Source: Pseudomonas tohonis (GTDB lineage: Bacteria; Pseudomonadota; Gammaproteobacteria; Pseudomonadales; Pseudomonadaceae). From it: a stretch of DNA of 64,000 bases. Positions 8,893 to 15,883 of this stretch are shown here, piece by piece. The stretch is taken from contig NZ_AP023189.1 in NCBI RefSeq assembly GCF_012767755.2, positions 1,240,001 through 1,304,000 on the forward strand, written 5' to 3'. Made by a program: the position numbers and the translations under genes. The notes beneath the pieces are model-generated. The model searched no databases and was not told where the DNA came from. It worked only from the letters and a program-made list of their open reading frames with translations. Numbering within the stretch: position 1 is the stretch's first letter; each line of letters begins with the position of its first letter.

Positions 8893-10119
8893 TCATCCTT
8901 TAACGCAGACCACCTGGCGCAGGGTATGCACCACTTCCACCAGCTCGCGCTGGGCATGCATCACGGCGTCGATGTCCTTGTAGGCCATGGGGATCTCGTC
9001 GATCACGTCCTCGTCCTTGCGGCATTCCACATGGGCGGTGGCGCGGATCTGGTCGTCCACGGTGAACAGCTTCTTCGCCTTGGTGCGGCTCATGGTGCGG
9101 CCGGCGCCGTGGCTGCAGGAGCAGAACGCCTCCTCGTTACCCAGGCCGCGCACGATGAAGCTGCGCGCGCCCATGGACCCCGGGATGATGCCCAGCTGGC
9201 CCTTCTGCGCCGATACCGCGCCCTTGCGGGTCACCAGGACTTCCTGACCGAAGTGCTGCTCCTTCTGCACGTAGTTGTGGTGGCAGTTCACCGCTTCCAG
9301 GTTGGCCTCGAAGGGTTTCTTGATCACCGTACGCGCCGCCGCGATCACGGCGTGCATCATCATCGCGCGGTTCTGCTTGGCGAAGTCCTGGGCCCAGCCC
9401 ACGGCCTCCACGTAGTCGTCGAAGTGCTGGCTGCCTTCTTCGAAGTAGGCCAGGTCGCGGTCCGGCAGGTTGGCGATGTGCTGGCGCATATCGGCCTGGG
9501 CCAGTTCGATGAACAGGCTGCCGATGGCGTTACCCACACCGCGCGATCCGCTGTGGAGCATGAACCAGACGCGCTGGGCCTCGTCCAGGCAGACCTCGAT
9601 GAAGTGGTTGCCGGTTCCCAGGGTTCCCAGGTGCTTGCGGTTGTTGGTCTTCTCCAGGCGCGGGTACTTGTCGGTGATCACCTTGAAGCGCCCGGCCAGG
9701 GCCGACCAGGCGTGGTCCGCCAGCTCCGGCACGTCTTCCCAGGCGCCCTTGTCTCGACCACCGCGGGACACGCTGCGCCCATGGGGCACGGCCTTCTCGA
9801 TGGCGCTACGCAGGCCGGCCAGGTTGTCCGGCAGGTCGGAGGCGGTCAGCGAGGTGCGCGCGGCGATCATTCCGCAACCGATGTCCACGCCCACGGCGGC
9901 CGGGATGATGGCGCCAACGGTGGGGATCACGCTGCCGATGGTCGACCCCTTGCCCAGGTGCACGTCCGGCATCACGGCCAGGTGCTTGAAGATGAAGGGC
10001 ATCTTCGCGGTGTTGATCAGTTGCTTGCGCGCGTCGTCCTCCACCGGTACGCCCTGGGTCCAGAGCTTGATCGGTTTGCCGTCGGCGACTTCCAGCAGTT
10101 GGAAGGTTTCGTTGCTCAT
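8893..10119 (-). CDS. rtcB: RNA-splicing ligase RtcB
   Basis: 408 residues, the usual bacterial length; start at MSNETFQLLE. RtcB joins RNA 2',3'-cyclic-phosphate or 3'-phosphate ends to 5'-OH ends using GTP and Mn2+. Visible active-site motifs include MPDVHLGKG, VGVDIGCGM with the metal-binding Cys, NCHHNY, and the C-terminal SHGAGR that carries the guanylylated His. The gene is downstream of slipin and the zinc-ribbon gene and upstream of the unknown and RlaP-like genes, with gaps of 14 and about 55 bases. Expression should depend on RtcR and sigma54. Confidence 0.97.
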   Translation of the reverse strand: MSNETFQLLEVADGKPIKLWTQGVPVEDDARKQLINTAKMPFIFKHLAVMPDVHLGKGSTIGSVIPTVGAIIPAAVGVDIGCGMIAARTSLTASDLPDNLAGLRSAIEKAVPHGRSVSRGGRDKGAWEDVPELADHAWSALAGRFKVITDKYPRLEKTNNRKHLGTLGTGNHFIEVCLDEAQRVWFMLHSGSRGVGNAIGSLFIELAQADMRQHIANLPDRDLAYFEEGSQHFDDYVEAVGWAQDFAKQNRAMMMHAVIAAARTVIKKPFEANLEAVNCHHNYVQKEQHFGQEVLVTRKGAVSAQKGQLGIIPGSMGARSFIVRGLGNEEAFCSCSHGAGRTMSRTKAKKLFTVDDQIRATAHVECRKDEDVIDEIPMAYKDIDAVMHAQRELVEVVHTLRQVVCVKG

Positions 10120-10133
10120 GTCGTTAATCTCTT

Positions 10134-10514
10134 CTATTGCGTAGCGTCTTGGCCGGAAGCGGGTTGTGCCCGGCCATCGCGAATTCGTTTGTTCAGCCGG
10201 CAGGTACGGCAACGGGTCGCCGTAGAAAACACCTGACCTTTGCAGTCCTCGTACCACCACTTCTGCTGGGCGGCCGTCCAGGTCTGCTCGATGCCGCAGT
10301 CGCGGCACCTGAAATGCACGTCCTCGTACCAGCCGCGACGGACGAAATCCGGGTCGCCGTAGCTGTTGTAGGGCGTGAGGTTGGCTCGGTTGACCGGAAA
10401 GCTGCCGGGCGGCGGTTTCTGGCCTGAGGGTCGTCTGGCCGATTCGGCCTTCCATGCCTTGCGTCGCTCGCGTGCCTCGCGGATTTCCCGGCGGCGTTGC
10501 TTGTTGCTCTTCAC
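10134..10514 (-). CDS. Zinc-ribbon protein between slipin and rtcB
   Basis: 126 residues. The N terminus is strongly basic (KSNKQRRREIREARERRK), as expected for an RNA-binding tail. A predicted zinc ribbon follows, with CRDC near residue 70 and C-R-T-C near 104, separated by WTAAQQKWWYEDC. This fits the small zinc-ribbon family found beside RtcB and related genes, but the family has no known activity. It is 14 bases upstream of rtcB and 32 bases downstream of slipin. An RNA-presenting role is plausible. Confidence 0.8.
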   Translation of the reverse strand: MKSNKQRRREIREARERRKAWKAESARRPSGQKPPPGSFPVNRANLTPYNSYGDPDFVRRGWYEDVHFRCRDCGIEQTWTAAQQKWWYEDCKGQVFSTATRCRTCRLNKRIRDGRAQPASGQDATQ

Positions 10515-10546
10515 GCAACATTCTCCTTCGCCGGGGCAGGCCTTGC

Positions 10547-11689
10547 TCAGGCCTGCTTCAGCGTTACCAGTCCATTCAATACTTGATCCAGGCCACCGAA
10601 TACCGAGATGCGGTCGATTCGTTCGGCCACTCGCTCCAGGGTTTCCAGCTCCTTGAGGCGCAGGGCGGTGGGGTTGTCCTCCATCACCTTGGCCGTGTTC
10701 AGCAGCGAGCGGGTCGCCGAGGTCTCTTCGCGGCGGCGGATCACGTTCGCCTGCGCGGCCTTTTCGGCCTCCACTACCTGGGCCAGCAAGGTCTTCATCT
10801 CGCCGGGCAGGATGATGTCGCGCACGCCCAGGCCGCTGACTTCGATGCCGGTGCCGGCCATGCGCTCCTTCAGGTACGCGCCGACGGATTCGTCGATCAC
10901 CTGCTTGTTCTCCAGCAGTTCGTCCAGCGAGCGTGTTCCCACCGCCGCCCGCAAGCCGAATTGCAACTCGCGGTACAGGTGTTCCAGCGGCTTGGAAAGC
11001 TGCGAAAACGCCATCAGCACATCGCTGTAACGCCAGTTGGCGGCCAGGTTCAGGCGCAGGCTCACCTTGTCGCGGGTGAGGATCTCCTGGCCACTGACTT
11101 CCAGTGCCTGGGTCCGCATATCGATCAGCTCGACGTTCACCTGGCGGTTGTAGCGCCAGAAGCCATGCGGGCCCGCCGGCAGCAGTTCTATTACCGCGCC
11201 ATCGACCTTAAGTACGCCGACCTGATAGGCCGGCACCTGCACCACCAGAATCGCTTCGGCGCCGATCACGCTACGGCCCCGCAGGTTGCCCTGCAGCTGT
11301 TGCAGCAACGCAGGTGCCACGCGGTAGTCCTGACTGAGGTCGATGCGTTCCAGGCGTTGCTCGGTCTGGCCCTTCCAGTACAGCCGACGGCTGCCCGGGG
11401 CGAGGATTTCCGCCAAAACGCCATCCTCGTAACGCAGACCTGCCTCGTTTTCGGCAAGGTCCATGCGGGTGAAGTAGCGCTCGACTAGTTCGGGCTCGGA
11501 CTGGCGCAGGTAGCCGGCCAGGCGGTGCTCGAATTGGGGGGTGTTCAGGCTGAAGGTTTCCACGCTGAGGCGGTTGCCCAGGTCCAGATGGCGATAAGCG
11601 CCCGGCTCGAGGATCGCCACGAAATCGCCCTCGGAATACAGCAGGCCGCGTTCGTTCTTTTTCACGTTAAAGCGCTTCAGCAGTTTCAT
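10547..11689 (-). CDS. Slipin-type SPFH/Band 7 protein, first protein gene of the rtc operon
   Basis: 380 residues from MKLLKRFNVKKNERG; GGAAGAG precedes the ATG. No N-terminal membrane segment is visible, unlike most stomatins. A duplicated N-terminal beta module (GLLYSEGDFVAILEPGAY and GLRYEDGVLAEILAPG) leads into an SPFH domain at about 140-330, with the NVIRRREETSATRSL helix typical of slipins. Such cytosolic slipins are recurrent neighbours of RtcB and may act as oligomeric scaffolds. The mRNA leader upstream holds the structured RNAs and the sigma54 promoter. Confidence 0.88.
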   Translation of the reverse strand: MKLLKRFNVKKNERGLLYSEGDFVAILEPGAYRHLDLGNRLSVETFSLNTPQFEHRLAGYLRQSEPELVERYFTRMDLAENEAGLRYEDGVLAEILAPGSRRLYWKGQTEQRLERIDLSQDYRVAPALLQQLQGNLRGRSVIGAEAILVVQVPAYQVGVLKVDGAVIELLPAGPHGFWRYNRQVNVELIDMRTQALEVSGQEILTRDKVSLRLNLAANWRYSDVLMAFSQLSKPLEHLYRELQFGLRAAVGTRSLDELLENKQVIDESVGAYLKERMAGTGIEVSGLGVRDIILPGEMKTLLAQVVEAEKAAQANVIRRREETSATRSLLNTAKVMEDNPTALRLKELETLERVAERIDRISVFGGLDQVLNGLVTLKQA

Positions 11690-11727
11690 TCGTCTCTTCC
11701 TTCTTCATCTTGTCCTGGGTGCCGGTG

Positions 11728-11863
11728 CTGGCCGGCCCGCCGAGTAGCGAGGAGGGAGCCTGCGAGAGGCAGGCGCTGTGGACTTCCGGTCCCTCTCGGC
11801 CGATTCCTTCGGCCAGCGCCTGACTTGTCGCAAGCCCGGTCCTCGCTCCGGGCGGGCCGGCAG
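11728..11863 (-). ncRNA. Long structured RNA in the rtc operon leader
   Basis: Nested inverted repeats span 136 bases. The outer stem is 11728-11741 with 11851-11863 (13 pairs with one bulge). The middle stem is AGCGAGGA 11746-11753 with TCCTCGCT 11840-11847. The inner stem is CAGGCGCTG 11770-11778 with CAGCGCCTG 11814-11822, capped by two small hairpins. The ends pair with each other as in a Y-RNA-like closed structure. There is no T-run after it, so a terminator is unlikely. It lies about 40 bases before the slipin start and 108 bases after the tRNA-like pair, and would be transcribed with the operon. Function unknown. Confidence 0.6.
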
Positions 11864-11970
11864 TGGCTTCGGGTCCCTGGCGGTTCCGACCATCCTGGCC
11901 GCTTCGCGCCTATCCCTTCGCCGCACCGGCGGGGTGTTGCATCCATTGAGTAGCTGCCGTGAAGGGCAGT

Positions 11971-12040
11971 GTTCGAGCGGGACTCGAACCCGCGTCAGGC
12001 CATCCGAGAATGGCTGCTCTACCAGACTGAGCTATCGAAC
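11971..12040 (-). ncRNA. tRNA-like element 2 in the rtc operon leader
   Basis: Reads as a degenerate tRNA on the minus strand: 6-bp acceptor stem GTTCGA/TCGAAC, TA linker, D arm GCTC-AGTCTGGTA-GAGC, and T arm GCGGG-TTCGAGT-CCCGC. The anticodon arm is replaced by GCCAT/ATGGC around a 6-base loop (TCTCGG). There is no encoded CCA. It directly abuts the element at 12041-12112. D and T loops keep tRNA consensus bases, so recognition by tRNA enzymes is plausible, but decoding is not. Confidence 0.7.
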
Positions 12041-12112
12041 GGCGCGGGCAGGATTCGAACCTGCGGCCTCTCTCACGAAGGGGAGCGCTCTTCCGAACTG
12101 AGCTACCGCGCC
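12041..12112 (-). ncRNA. tRNA-like element 1 in the rtc operon leader
   Basis: Minus-strand tRNA-like fold with a perfect 7-bp acceptor stem GGCGCGG/CCGCGCC, D arm GCTC-AGTTCGGAA-GAGC and T arm GCAGG-TTCGAAT-CCTGC. The 22-base region where the anticodon arm should be cannot form a normal 5-bp stem (CTCCC faces AGAGA). A G, not CCA, follows the acceptor. It lies about 108 bases after the predicted transcription start. It could be a Y-RNA-type tRNA mimic, a tRNA pseudogene, or bait or signal RNA for the RtcR system. Confidence 0.72.
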
Positions 12113-12165
12113 ATCGACCTTCGTTGCTGCAGCGGCATGCACGAAGCCGACACCAGGGGTGGGCT

Positions 12166-12215
12166 CGGGCACCGGCGGGATTGGAATCCCTGCCCGTGGG
12201 CTGCATCAGCGATGC
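12166..12215 (-). ncRNA. Structured 5' end of the rtc operon transcript
   Basis: Just after the predicted start, a 6-bp stem (CGGGCA/TGCCCG, 12166-12171 with 12191-12196) encloses a T-arm-like hairpin GGGATTCCAATCCC. Next to it is GCATC-GCT-GATGC (12203-12215). A further 6-bp stem CTTCGT/ACGAAG lies between here and tRNA-like element 1. It looks like a decayed third tRNA-like unit or a designed leader fold. Confidence 0.45.
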
Positions 12216-12230
12216 GGTCGAAATGGATAT

Positions 12231-12246
12231 AGCGAGCGGCGTGCCA
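12231..12246 (-). promoter_or_regulatory. Sigma54-type promoter of the rtc operon
   Basis: Reading the minus strand: TGGCAC-N5-TCGCT, one mismatch from TGGCAC-N5-TTGCT, with GG and GC at the -24/-12 spacing. Initiation would fall near 12220, so both tRNA-like elements and the structured RNA lie inside the transcript. RtcR, encoded divergently, is the expected activator. An inverted repeat TATCCA...TGGATA at about 12353-12390 is a candidate upstream activator site. Confidence 0.72.
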
Positions 12247-12430
12247 GTTTCGTTGGCGAGGCTGAAAATATTTTTCAAGTAATTGATTTTTAAGGATTTT
12301 ATTTTTATGGCGGATGATTCAAGGGTCGTGCTCAGGGGGCTTCGATAAAGATATCCATATTCCTTGATATACGAATTTATATTTTTGGATAAACTCGCCG
12401 CCACCGATGCGCCATCGACAAGGACATGCC

Positions 12431-13039
12431 ATGCGCTTTTCACTTTTCCTCGTCTCCAGCCTGTTCGCCTGCCTGGCCCAGGCCATGCCGCTGCCCGAGG
12501 TGCGCGAGGGCGACATCATCTTCCACCAGTCGCGCTCGGCGCAGAGCCTGGCGGTGCAGCAGGCCACTCACTCGCGCTACAGCCACATGGGGCTGGTGCT
12601 GGCGCGCAACGGCTCGCTGCAGGTGTTCGAGGCCGGGGCGACGGTGCAGTACGTGCCGCTGCAGCACTGGATCGCCCGGGGCGAGGGCGGCCATTACGTG
12701 GTCAAGCGCCTGGCCCGTGCCGACGAGCTGCTGACCCACGATGCGCTGGTGCACATGCGCGAGCTGGCGGAGGGCATGCGCGGGCGCCGCTATGACCTGG
12801 CCTTCGAGTGGAACGACGCGCGCCTGTATTGCTCGGAGCTGGTGTGGAAGCTCTATGAGCGCACCCTCGGCCTGCGCCTGGGCGAGCTGCAGCGCATTCG
12901 CGATTTCGACCTCGGCTCGCCGGTGGTGAAGGCGAAGATGCGCGAGCGCTACGGCCAGGACATCCCGCTGGATGAGACCGTGATCTCGCCGGTGGCGATC
13001 TTCGAGTCGCCGCAGCTGATCACCGTGGCGGAGGAGTGA
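12431..13039 (+). CDS. YiiX/YebB-like NlpC/P60-superfamily cysteine peptidase, exported
   Basis: 202 residues; start at MRFSLFLV because AAGGA lies 6 bases upstream. The signal peptide ends near AQA (residue 17). The mature part begins EVREGDIIFHQS and has SRYSHMGLVL (His) near 60 and the catalytic-type Cys in LYCSELVWKLYER near 136. This circularly permuted NlpC/P60 arrangement is that of YiiX/YebB proteins, which cleave amide or lipid-ester bonds. It overlaps the upstream GTG of the rtcR frame and ends 2 bases before the rtcR ATG, so the two genes are translationally coupled. A link to RNA repair is not obvious. Confidence 0.83.
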   Translation: MRFSLFLVSSLFACLAQAMPLPEVREGDIIFHQSRSAQSLAVQQATHSRYSHMGLVLARNGSLQVFEAGATVQYVPLQHWIARGEGGHYVVKRLARADELLTHDALVHMRELAEGMRGRRYDLAFEWNDARLYCSELVWKLYERTLGLRLGELQRIRDFDLGSPVVKAKMRERYGQDIPLDETVISPVAIFESPQLITVAEE

Positions 13040-13041
13040 GC

Positions 13042-14646
13042 ATGGCCCGCAAGACCGTCGCCATCGGCTTCGTCGGCGCCACCCTGGATCGCATGGGCAA
13101 GGGCGCCGAGCGCTGGAACAAGTGGCGCCCGAGCGTGGGCCTATGCCAGCAGCCGGACTTGCTGGTGGACCGCCTGGAGCTGATTCACGGCAGCGATGCC
13201 CGCGACCTGGGCCTGTCCCAGCGCATCAAGGGCGATGTGGAGCAGGTGTCGCCGCAGACCGAAGTGCGCCTGCACGAGATGCCGCTGCGCAACCCCTGGG
13301 ACTTCGAGGAGGTGTATGGCGCGCTGCATGACTTCGTCAGCGCCTACCGTTTCGACACCGAGCACGAGGACTACCTGGTGCACATCACCACCGGTACCCA
13401 CGTGGCGCAGATCTGCTGGTTCCTGCTTACCGAGGCGCGCTACCTGCCGGCGCGGCTGGTGCAGACCTCGCCGGGCCGGCGCCGTGAGGAGGATCGCCAC
13501 GCCATCGGCACCCATTCGCTGATCGACCTCGACCTGTCCCGCTATGACCGCATCGCCTCGCGCTTCCAGCGCGAGCAGCTGGAAGGGCTGGAGCTGCTGA
13601 AGTCGGGCATCGCCACGCGCAACCCGGCGTTCAACCGCAGCATCGAGCAGATCGAGCGGGTGGCAGTGCGTTCGCGGGCGCCGATGCTGCTGATCGGCCC
13701 CACCGGTGCGGGCAAGTCCTTCCTGGCGCGGCGGGTGTACGAACTCAAGCGGGCCAGGCACCAGGTGGCGGGGCGCTTCGTCGAGGTGAACTGCGCCACC
13801 CTGCGTGGCGACGGTGCCATGTCGGCGCTGTTCGGCCACCTCAAGGGCGCCTTCACCGGCGCGCAGAGCGCCCGTGACGGCCTGCTGCGGGCGGCGGACG
13901 GCGGCATGCTGTTCCTCGACGAGATCGGCGAACTGGGCCTGGACGAGCAGGCCATGCTGCTCAAGGCCATCGAGGAGAAGCGCTTCTTCCCCATGGGCGC
14001 CGACCGCGAGGTGGAGAGCGACTTCCTGCTGATCGCCGGCACCCACCGTGACCTGCGTACGCGGGTGGCCGAGGGGCTGTTCCGCGAGGACCTGTACGCG
14101 CGCATCAACCTCTGGACCTTCGAGCTGCCGGGCCTGGCCGGGCGCCGCGAGGACATCGAGCCGAACATCGATTTCGAACTGGAGCGCCACGCCCGCGAGC
14201 AGGGGCGCATGGTGCGCTTCAACGCCGAGGCGCGGCGCCGTTACCTGGCCTTCGCCTGCTCGGCGGAGGCGCGCTGGGCGGGCAACTTCCGCGAGCTGTC
14301 GGCCTCCATCACGCGCATGGCGACCCTGGCCGACAGCGGTCGCATCGACGAGGCGCTGGTGCAGGAGGAGATCGACCGCCTGCGCTACGCCTGGGGCGCC
14401 CAGGGGCAGGCGGATGACGGCCTGGCGACGCTGCTCGGCGAGCGGCTGGTGGAGCTGGACCGCTTCGACCGCCTGCAACTGGCGGCGGTGGTCGCGGTGT
14501 GCCGCGAGGCGAGCAGCCTGTCCGAAGCGGGGCGGCTGCTTTATGACGTATCACGGCAGGCCAAGGCGCAGCCCAATGACGCAGACCGGTTGCGCAAGTA
14601 CCTGGGGCGGTTCGGCTTGGAGTGGAAGGACCTGGCCGCCGGCTGA
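13042..14646 (+). CDS. rtcR: Sigma54-dependent activator RtcR
   Basis: 534 residues; ATG at 13042 preceded by GGAGGAG. Residues 1-185 form the CARF-like sensory domain (VAIGFVGATLD, YLVHITTGTHVAQ). Residues about 195-430 are the AAA+ domain with Walker A GPTGAGKS (219-226), the sigma54-contact loop GAFTGA near 269 and Walker B FLDEIGEL. A C-terminal helix-turn-helix region follows. Family knowledge: RtcR is held inactive by the CARF domain until RNA ends with 2',3'-cyclic phosphate, such as tRNA fragments, bind. It should drive the divergent promoter at 12231-12246. Confidence 0.95.
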   Translation: MARKTVAIGFVGATLDRMGKGAERWNKWRPSVGLCQQPDLLVDRLELIHGSDARDLGLSQRIKGDVEQVSPQTEVRLHEMPLRNPWDFEEVYGALHDFVSAYRFDTEHEDYLVHITTGTHVAQICWFLLTEARYLPARLVQTSPGRRREEDRHAIGTHSLIDLDLSRYDRIASRFQREQLEGLELLKSGIATRNPAFNRSIEQIERVAVRSRAPMLLIGPTGAGKSFLARRVYELKRARHQVAGRFVEVNCATLRGDGAMSALFGHLKGAFTGAQSARDGLLRAADGGMLFLDEIGELGLDEQAMLLKAIEEKRFFPMGADREVESDFLLIAGTHRDLRTRVAEGLFREDLYARINLWTFELPGLAGRREDIEPNIDFELERHAREQGRMVRFNAEARRRYLAFACSAEARWAGNFRELSASITRMATLADSGRIDEALVQEEIDRLRYAWGAQGQADDGLATLLGERLVELDRFDRLQLAAVVAVCREASSLSEAGRLLYDVSRQAKAQPNDADRLRKYLGRFGLEWKDLAAG

Positions 14647-14682
14647 GGTGGCTTGATCGTCGTGCCTGCCTCGACTCCGCTT

Positions 14683-14708
14683 GGTGGAGGTAAAAAGCGA
14701 CCTCCACC
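14683..14708. repeat. Inverted repeat, 9-bp stem
   Basis: GGTGGAGGT and ACCTCCACC flank an 8-base spacer, about 40 bases after the rtcR stop. There is no T-run on either side. It resembles short dispersed intergenic repeats of Pseudomonas and could also protect the 3' end of the rtcR message. Confidence 0.5.
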
Positions 14709-14816
14709 CTACGCAGCGGTCATGCCCATTCGGTGGGGACGCATGTGTAGGCGCGACTTCAGTTGGGCTCGGCTATCCTTTGCGCCTTTCGCAACCCTGC
14801 CGAGCAAGGACCGCCC

Positions 14817-14960
14817 ATGAGCCTTACCCAATCCTCCGAGCCGCTGCGCACCTGTTGCGCGGTGGGAGAACCCTGCGTTTATCCCTCGCGCGCATTGGAC
14901 CCGTTGCGGGGCATCGGCCCGGTTCCGGTTGCGCGCGAGCAGCTGGGAGGGCAGGCCTGA
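14817..14960 (+). CDS. Possible 47-residue peptide coupled to the SUKH gene
   Basis: ATG at 14817 with AAGGA six bases upstream opens 47 codons ending in a TGA that overlaps the next ATG (TGATG). The product contains two adjacent Cys near residue 13 (RTCCAVGEPC) and no recognisable domain. The ribosome site and the overlap favour a real coupled gene or leader peptide. The composition does not strongly support it. Confidence 0.35.
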   Translation: MSLTQSSEPLRTCCAVGEPCVYPSRALDPLRGIGPVPVAREQLGGQA

Positions 14961-15883
14961 TGTTCACCCACGACGAACTGCAACGCCTGCGCCAGCATGA
15001 ACTGGCGCCCTTCGCCGGGCGGATCATCCATCAGGCGCGGCCGCCGATCACCGATGCCGAGCTGGCGGAGGTGGAGGCGCGCCTGGGGCGCGCGCTGCCG
15101 TCGTCCCTGGTGCGGCTGTGGCGTGTCGCCTATGGCGGCCGGCTCGATTACGACTTCCAGGTGGACTACCAGGGCCACCTGCACGCCTTCTCCCTGAGCG
15201 AGCTGTTCTTCCCCGGCAGCGATGGCTACAACGACCTCTGGGGCTGGATCGAGCACGAGGAGGAGGGGGCCCGGGCGTTCGCCGAGGACGAGGGCCGCGA
15301 GTGGGACGGGCGGCTGGCGTTCCTGCCCGTGGGCGGCTTCGAGTACCTGGAGCGCATCTACGTCTGTGTCGAGCCGGGCGAGGATTTCGGTGCCGTCTAT
15401 GCCTGGAGCCAGGGCTTGCCGCCGGCCTGGTCCATGCGCCTGCACGAGGACTCCTTCACGCGGGTGGCGGATGATTTCGAAGGGCTGTTCGCCCAGCTGG
15501 TGTACTACCGCGACCCCTTCGAAGAGGATGCCGATGGCACCGGCCTGGAGCTGGACGAGGCGCTGGACCCGCTGGCCATCGAGGACGCCGCTCTGGCGCA
15601 ACGGCTGCGGGCGGGGATGACTGCGCTGGTGCAGGACTGGCGCGGCGCCCTGGACGACGGCCGGCTATCGGTCGAGCCGGCCTTGCAGCGCCTGGCCCTT
15701 GAGCATGCGGTCGAGCACGACGACGAGGCGCTGTTGGCGCGCCTGGCGGGCGCGGGTGTCGACCTTGGGCAACTGATCCGGGGTGGGGTGAATGCGCCGG
15801 TCTACGCCCGCCTGCTCAAGCGCGAAGCGTTGCTGGCCTGGTTCGCCGGGCACGGCATCGCCGAGCGCCAGCGCGATCAGTAG
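14960..15883 (+). CDS. SMI1/KNR4 (SUKH) family protein
   Basis: 307 residues, ATG at 14960 with GGGAGGG upstream. The N-terminal half matches SUKH-1: PITDAELAEVEARLGRALPSS, then a Trp/Tyr-rich beta region (GWIEHEEEGARAF, LPVGGFEYLERIYV, VYAWSQGLPPAWSM). The C-terminal half (230-307) is helical and unassigned. SUKH proteins include immunity proteins against toxins, but solitary copies are common. No toxin gene is visible next to it. It overlaps the convergent DUF4105 gene by 7 bases. Confidence 0.8.
   Translation: MFTHDELQRLRQHELAPFAGRIIHQARPPITDAELAEVEARLGRALPSSLVRLWRVAYGGRLDYDFQVDYQGHLHAFSLSELFFPGSDGYNDLWGWIEHEEEGARAFAEDEGREWDGRLAFLPVGGFEYLERIYVCVEPGEDFGAVYAWSQGLPPAWSMRLHEDSFTRVADDFEGLFAQLVYYRDPFEEDADGTGLELDEALDPLAIEDAALAQRLRAGMTALVQDWRGALDDGRLSVEPALQRLALEHAVEHDDEALLARLAGAGVDLGQLIRGGVNAPVYARLLKREALLAWFAGHGIAERQRDQ

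Noticed and set aside
7435..10236. Plus-strand 933-codon frame across the rtc operon
   Set aside because: Antisense shadow of rtcB and its neighbours, rich in Val, His and Gly, without domain motifs.
11971..12112. Functional tRNA genes
   Set aside because: Anticodon stems do not pair or have an abnormal loop, and CCA is absent, unlike the three genuine tRNAs at 57529-57778.
12166..12246. A third full tRNA-like unit using GGCAC near 12240 as acceptor stem
   Set aside because: That segment is part of the -24/-12 promoter element and would lie upstream of the transcription start.
11910..12443. 177-codon minus-strand frame across the rtc leader
   Set aside because: It runs through the tRNA-like elements and the sigma54 promoter; the peptide has no family character.
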